A stretch of DNA of 7,312 nucleotides. It comes from Chloroflexota bacterium. GTDB lineage: Bacteria > Chloroflexota > Dehalococcoidia > Lucifugimonadales > Lucifugimonadaceae. The DNA is taken from positions 1 through 7,312 of the forward strand of contig JACPRT010000050.1 of the NCBI GenBank assembly GCA_016189845.1. Direction: 5' to 3'. Shown one piece after another: positions 6,021-7,312 of the stretch. Within the stretch, counting starts at the first letter, position 1. Every line of letters starts with the position of its first letter. The notes beneath the pieces were generated by a model. That model had not been told where the DNA came from and ran no database searches. It was given only the letters and a program-made list of their open reading frames with translations. Both the position numbers and the translations under genes were made by a program.

Positions 6021-7097
6021 TCAAGGCATCTGGATCGGAATGCCCAGTTCCGCGCCGATCGACTTGAACCAGTCGACTACCTCATGGTGGTAGGGAATGC
6101 CGTCGCGGGTCCGCTTCGCGGTCTCTTCACCTTCGGTAAGCCCCGGATAGATCACGCGGTCGTGGCCTGGCGCAGGCTTCGTCTTCGCAAGGCCGTCCAG
6201 GAACTCGTCCATGTCGTCCTTGAACTTCTCCGGGTCCGTGAAGGCGTCGATCCGGAACGCGCAGAAGAAATGGCCGCCCTTCTTGCTTATGAACCCGGGG
6301 CCTACCCCCGACAGGGTGCAACACATGATGTCGACGACCGCCGCAGAACCATAGCCCTTGTGCGATCCGTTTTCGCGGGTGCCGCCGAACGGCAGCATGT
6401 AGTACTTTTCGGGGACGGGTACCTCTTCGAGAACCGGGGAGCCGTCCGGCTTTGCGATCCAGCCTGGCTCAAGGTTGACTCCCAGACGCCGCGCAAGCCC
6501 GATTTTGTTGTTCGCGATCTGCGTGCTCGCAACGTCGAACAGGAACGGCGGCTGCTTGCGGGCCGGGGCCGCCCAGGCGACCGGGTTAGTGCCGAAGCGG
6601 GGCTCCGCAGCGAACGTCGGCACCATACTCGCGCCACCGCCGCCGGTCATACAGAGCCCGATCATGTCCTGCTGGGCCCCAAGCATGGCGTGGTAGCCGC
6701 ACCCGCCCAGGTGCCCGGAATTGAACATCGTGACCGCGCCGATGCCGTGCTCCTTCGCCTTGGAGATGGCCAGGCGCATCGCACCCGGGCCCACGTGAAT
6801 GCCGAGCCCGTTGTCGCCGTCGAGGGTCGCGGTCGTGCTCGTCTCGCGGACCTTTCGCACGCGGGGCCTCGGGTTCTGCGAACCATCCCCGTATCGCTTC
6901 ACGTACTGGCGAAGCATGTTGGACACGCCGTGCGTCTCGACCGCCCGGAGGTCGTTGGTGATCAGGACATCCGTGCACTGGCGCGCCCCGGCGTCGTCAA
7001 GCCCCATCTTTCGAAAGATCGCCTCGGTCGCTGCTCGCACGCGCTCCTGCCGCACGTACACCCTGTCTTTTTCAGGGACCTTGAAACGCTCCAGCAC
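6021..7097 (-). CDS. Ldh-family NAD(P)-dependent oxidoreductase (malate/L-lactate dehydrogenase type 2)
   Basis: A 358-residue cytosolic dehydrogenase of the Ldh_2 family, whose members act on malate, L-lactate, L-sulfolactate, ureidoglycolate, 2,3-diketo-L-gulonate or cyclic imino acids. This fold is unrelated to the classical Rossmann lactate dehydrogenases. Seen from the GTG start: TDVLITNDLRAVETHGVSNM (42-61), with the conserved His56; GIGAVTMFNSGHLGGCGYHAML (118-139), with His129; the coenzyme-binding RFGTNPVAWAAP (167-178); DVAST (188-192); and GGTRENGSHKGYGSAAVVDI (238-257), with the HKGYG signature at 246-250. All core motifs are present, so activity is likely; exact substrate cannot be assigned. 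GTG 7097 is preferred over the ATG at 7193 because AAGGGAG (7106-7112) sits eight bases ahead of it and the extra 32 residues (arginine/proline mix) do not resemble the family. Length matches the usual 330-360. It leads an apparent two-gene operon with the YjbR-like gene. Confidence 0.92.
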   Translation of the reverse strand: MLERFKVPEKDRVYVRQERVRAATEAIFRKMGLDDAGARQCTDVLITNDLRAVETHGVSNMLRQYVKRYGDGSQNPRPRVRKVRETSTTATLDGDNGLGIHVGPGAMRLAISKAKEHGIGAVTMFNSGHLGGCGYHAMLGAQQDMIGLCMTGGGGASMVPTFAAEPRFGTNPVAWAAPARKQPPFLFDVASTQIANNKIGLARRLGVNLEPGWIAKPDGSPVLEEVPVPEKYYMLPFGGTRENGSHKGYGSAAVVDIMCCTLSGVGPGFISKKGGHFFCAFRIDAFTDPEKFKDDMDEFLDGLAKTKPAPGHDRVIYPGLTEGEETAKRTRDGIPYHHEVVDWFKSIGAELGIPIQMP

Positions 7098-7105
7098 GTT
7101 TGGCG

Positions 7106-7112
7106 CTCCCTT
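7106..7112 (-). promoter_or_regulatory. Shine-Dalgarno AAGGGAG deciding a GTG start
   Basis: On the minus strand AAGGGAG is followed by eight bases (cgccaaac) and GTG 7097. The good match and spacing place the start of the Ldh-family enzyme here rather than at the upstream ATG 7193. Confidence 0.75.
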
Positions 7113-7219
7113 GTGGCTCTGGACCGTCGAGAGTTCGCCGGCCCGCGGTGGTCGACAATGTACCGCACCGGCCCATTCAAGCGGACTCAACAAGATGCGA
7201 GGAGCGAACCGTTGATGAT

Positions 7220-7233
7220 CTCTGATGTCAGAG
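7220..7233. promoter_or_regulatory. 14-bp palindromic operator candidate CTCTGA-TG-TCAGAG
   Basis: Two perfect 6-bp arms flank a 2-base centre in the region between the minus-strand Ldh gene and the right edge. The dyad size suits a dimeric helix-turn-helix repressor (GntR/FCD-like sites are of comparable form, by inference only). It lies 16 bp upstream of TATAGT (7250-7255), so it would cover the -35 position of a plus-strand promoter and could repress it. Control of the divergent Ldh gene is also possible. Confidence 0.4.
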
Positions 7234-7255
7234 TCGACGTGCGACCTCGTATAGT
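7228..7255 (+). promoter_or_regulatory. Possible plus-strand promoter with TATAGT -10
   Basis: TATAGT at 7250-7255 is a good -10 match (five of six to TATAAT) in otherwise GC-rich DNA. No good -35 exists at 17-18 bp spacing, only sequence inside the palindrome, which would fit an activator-dependent or repressed promoter. An ATG at 7303 (ATGAGAAGG) near the edge, about 47 bp downstream, may be the start of the gene it serves, but too little of it is visible to call. Confidence 0.3.
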
Positions 7256-7312
7256 GTGCCGCGACCTGTGCTGACCACGGGCCGAGAGCGAAGAAACCAG
7301 GGATGAGAAGGC

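Noticed and set aside
7098..7193. N-terminal extension of the Ldh-family enzyme from ATG 7193
   Set aside because: The extra 32 residues do not look like the family, and a well-spaced AAGGGAG precedes GTG 7097.
6084..7274. 396-codon plus-strand open frame across the Ldh-family gene
   Set aside because: Antisense shadow, arginine/valine/histidine-rich without motifs; the minus strand encodes the full dehydrogenase.

Overview
This GC-rich window carries ordinary bacterial housekeeping and accessory metabolism. It shows compact genes, Shine-Dalgarno sites and frequent GTG/TTG starts. The set of genes (Ldh-family and D-2-hydroxyacid dehydrogenases, an MFS carrier, pirin, a YjbR-like protein) would fit a GC-rich environmental lineage such as Chloroflexota/SAR202-like or an actinobacterial or proteobacterial relative. 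That placement is a weak inference; nothing here fixes the taxon.

Layout. Minus strand, 1-1436: a streptomycin/hydroxyurea-type phosphotransferase reading frame (1436 to 528) is followed after 39 bp by the N-terminal half of a D-2-hydroxyacid dehydrogenase (488 to beyond the left edge). The phosphotransferase frame is interrupted by a TAG at 624-626. Thirty-one more family-like codons follow in the same frame, so it looks like a recent nonsense allele. Plus strand, 1415-3846: a 12-helix MFS transporter, whose only conventional start overlaps the divergent phosphotransferase start, is followed after 86 bp by a complete pirin. A 287-bp intergenic region with small inverted repeats then precedes a stand-alone GT-B (GT4-like) glycosyltransferase (4134-5438). 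Minus strand, 7097-5472: an Ldh-family (malate/L-lactate/ureidoglycolate type) NAD(P)-dependent dehydrogenase and, 27 bp downstream, a MmcQ/YjbR protein form a probable operon. Beyond the YjbR stop lies a 60-codon protein-like open stretch with no usual start codon. The right edge (7098-7312) is a divergent control region with a 14-bp palindrome placed where the -35 of a plus-strand promoter would be.

Functionally, two hydroxyacid dehydrogenases of different folds and a carrier of the general type used for organic anions suggest small hydroxy/keto-acid metabolism, but no single pathway can be assigned. I found no CRISPR array, transposase, integrase, rRNA or tRNA, and no convincing new multi-gene system. 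The most informative anomalies are the amber-interrupted phosphotransferase, the startless frame behind YjbR, and the operator-like palindrome at the right end.
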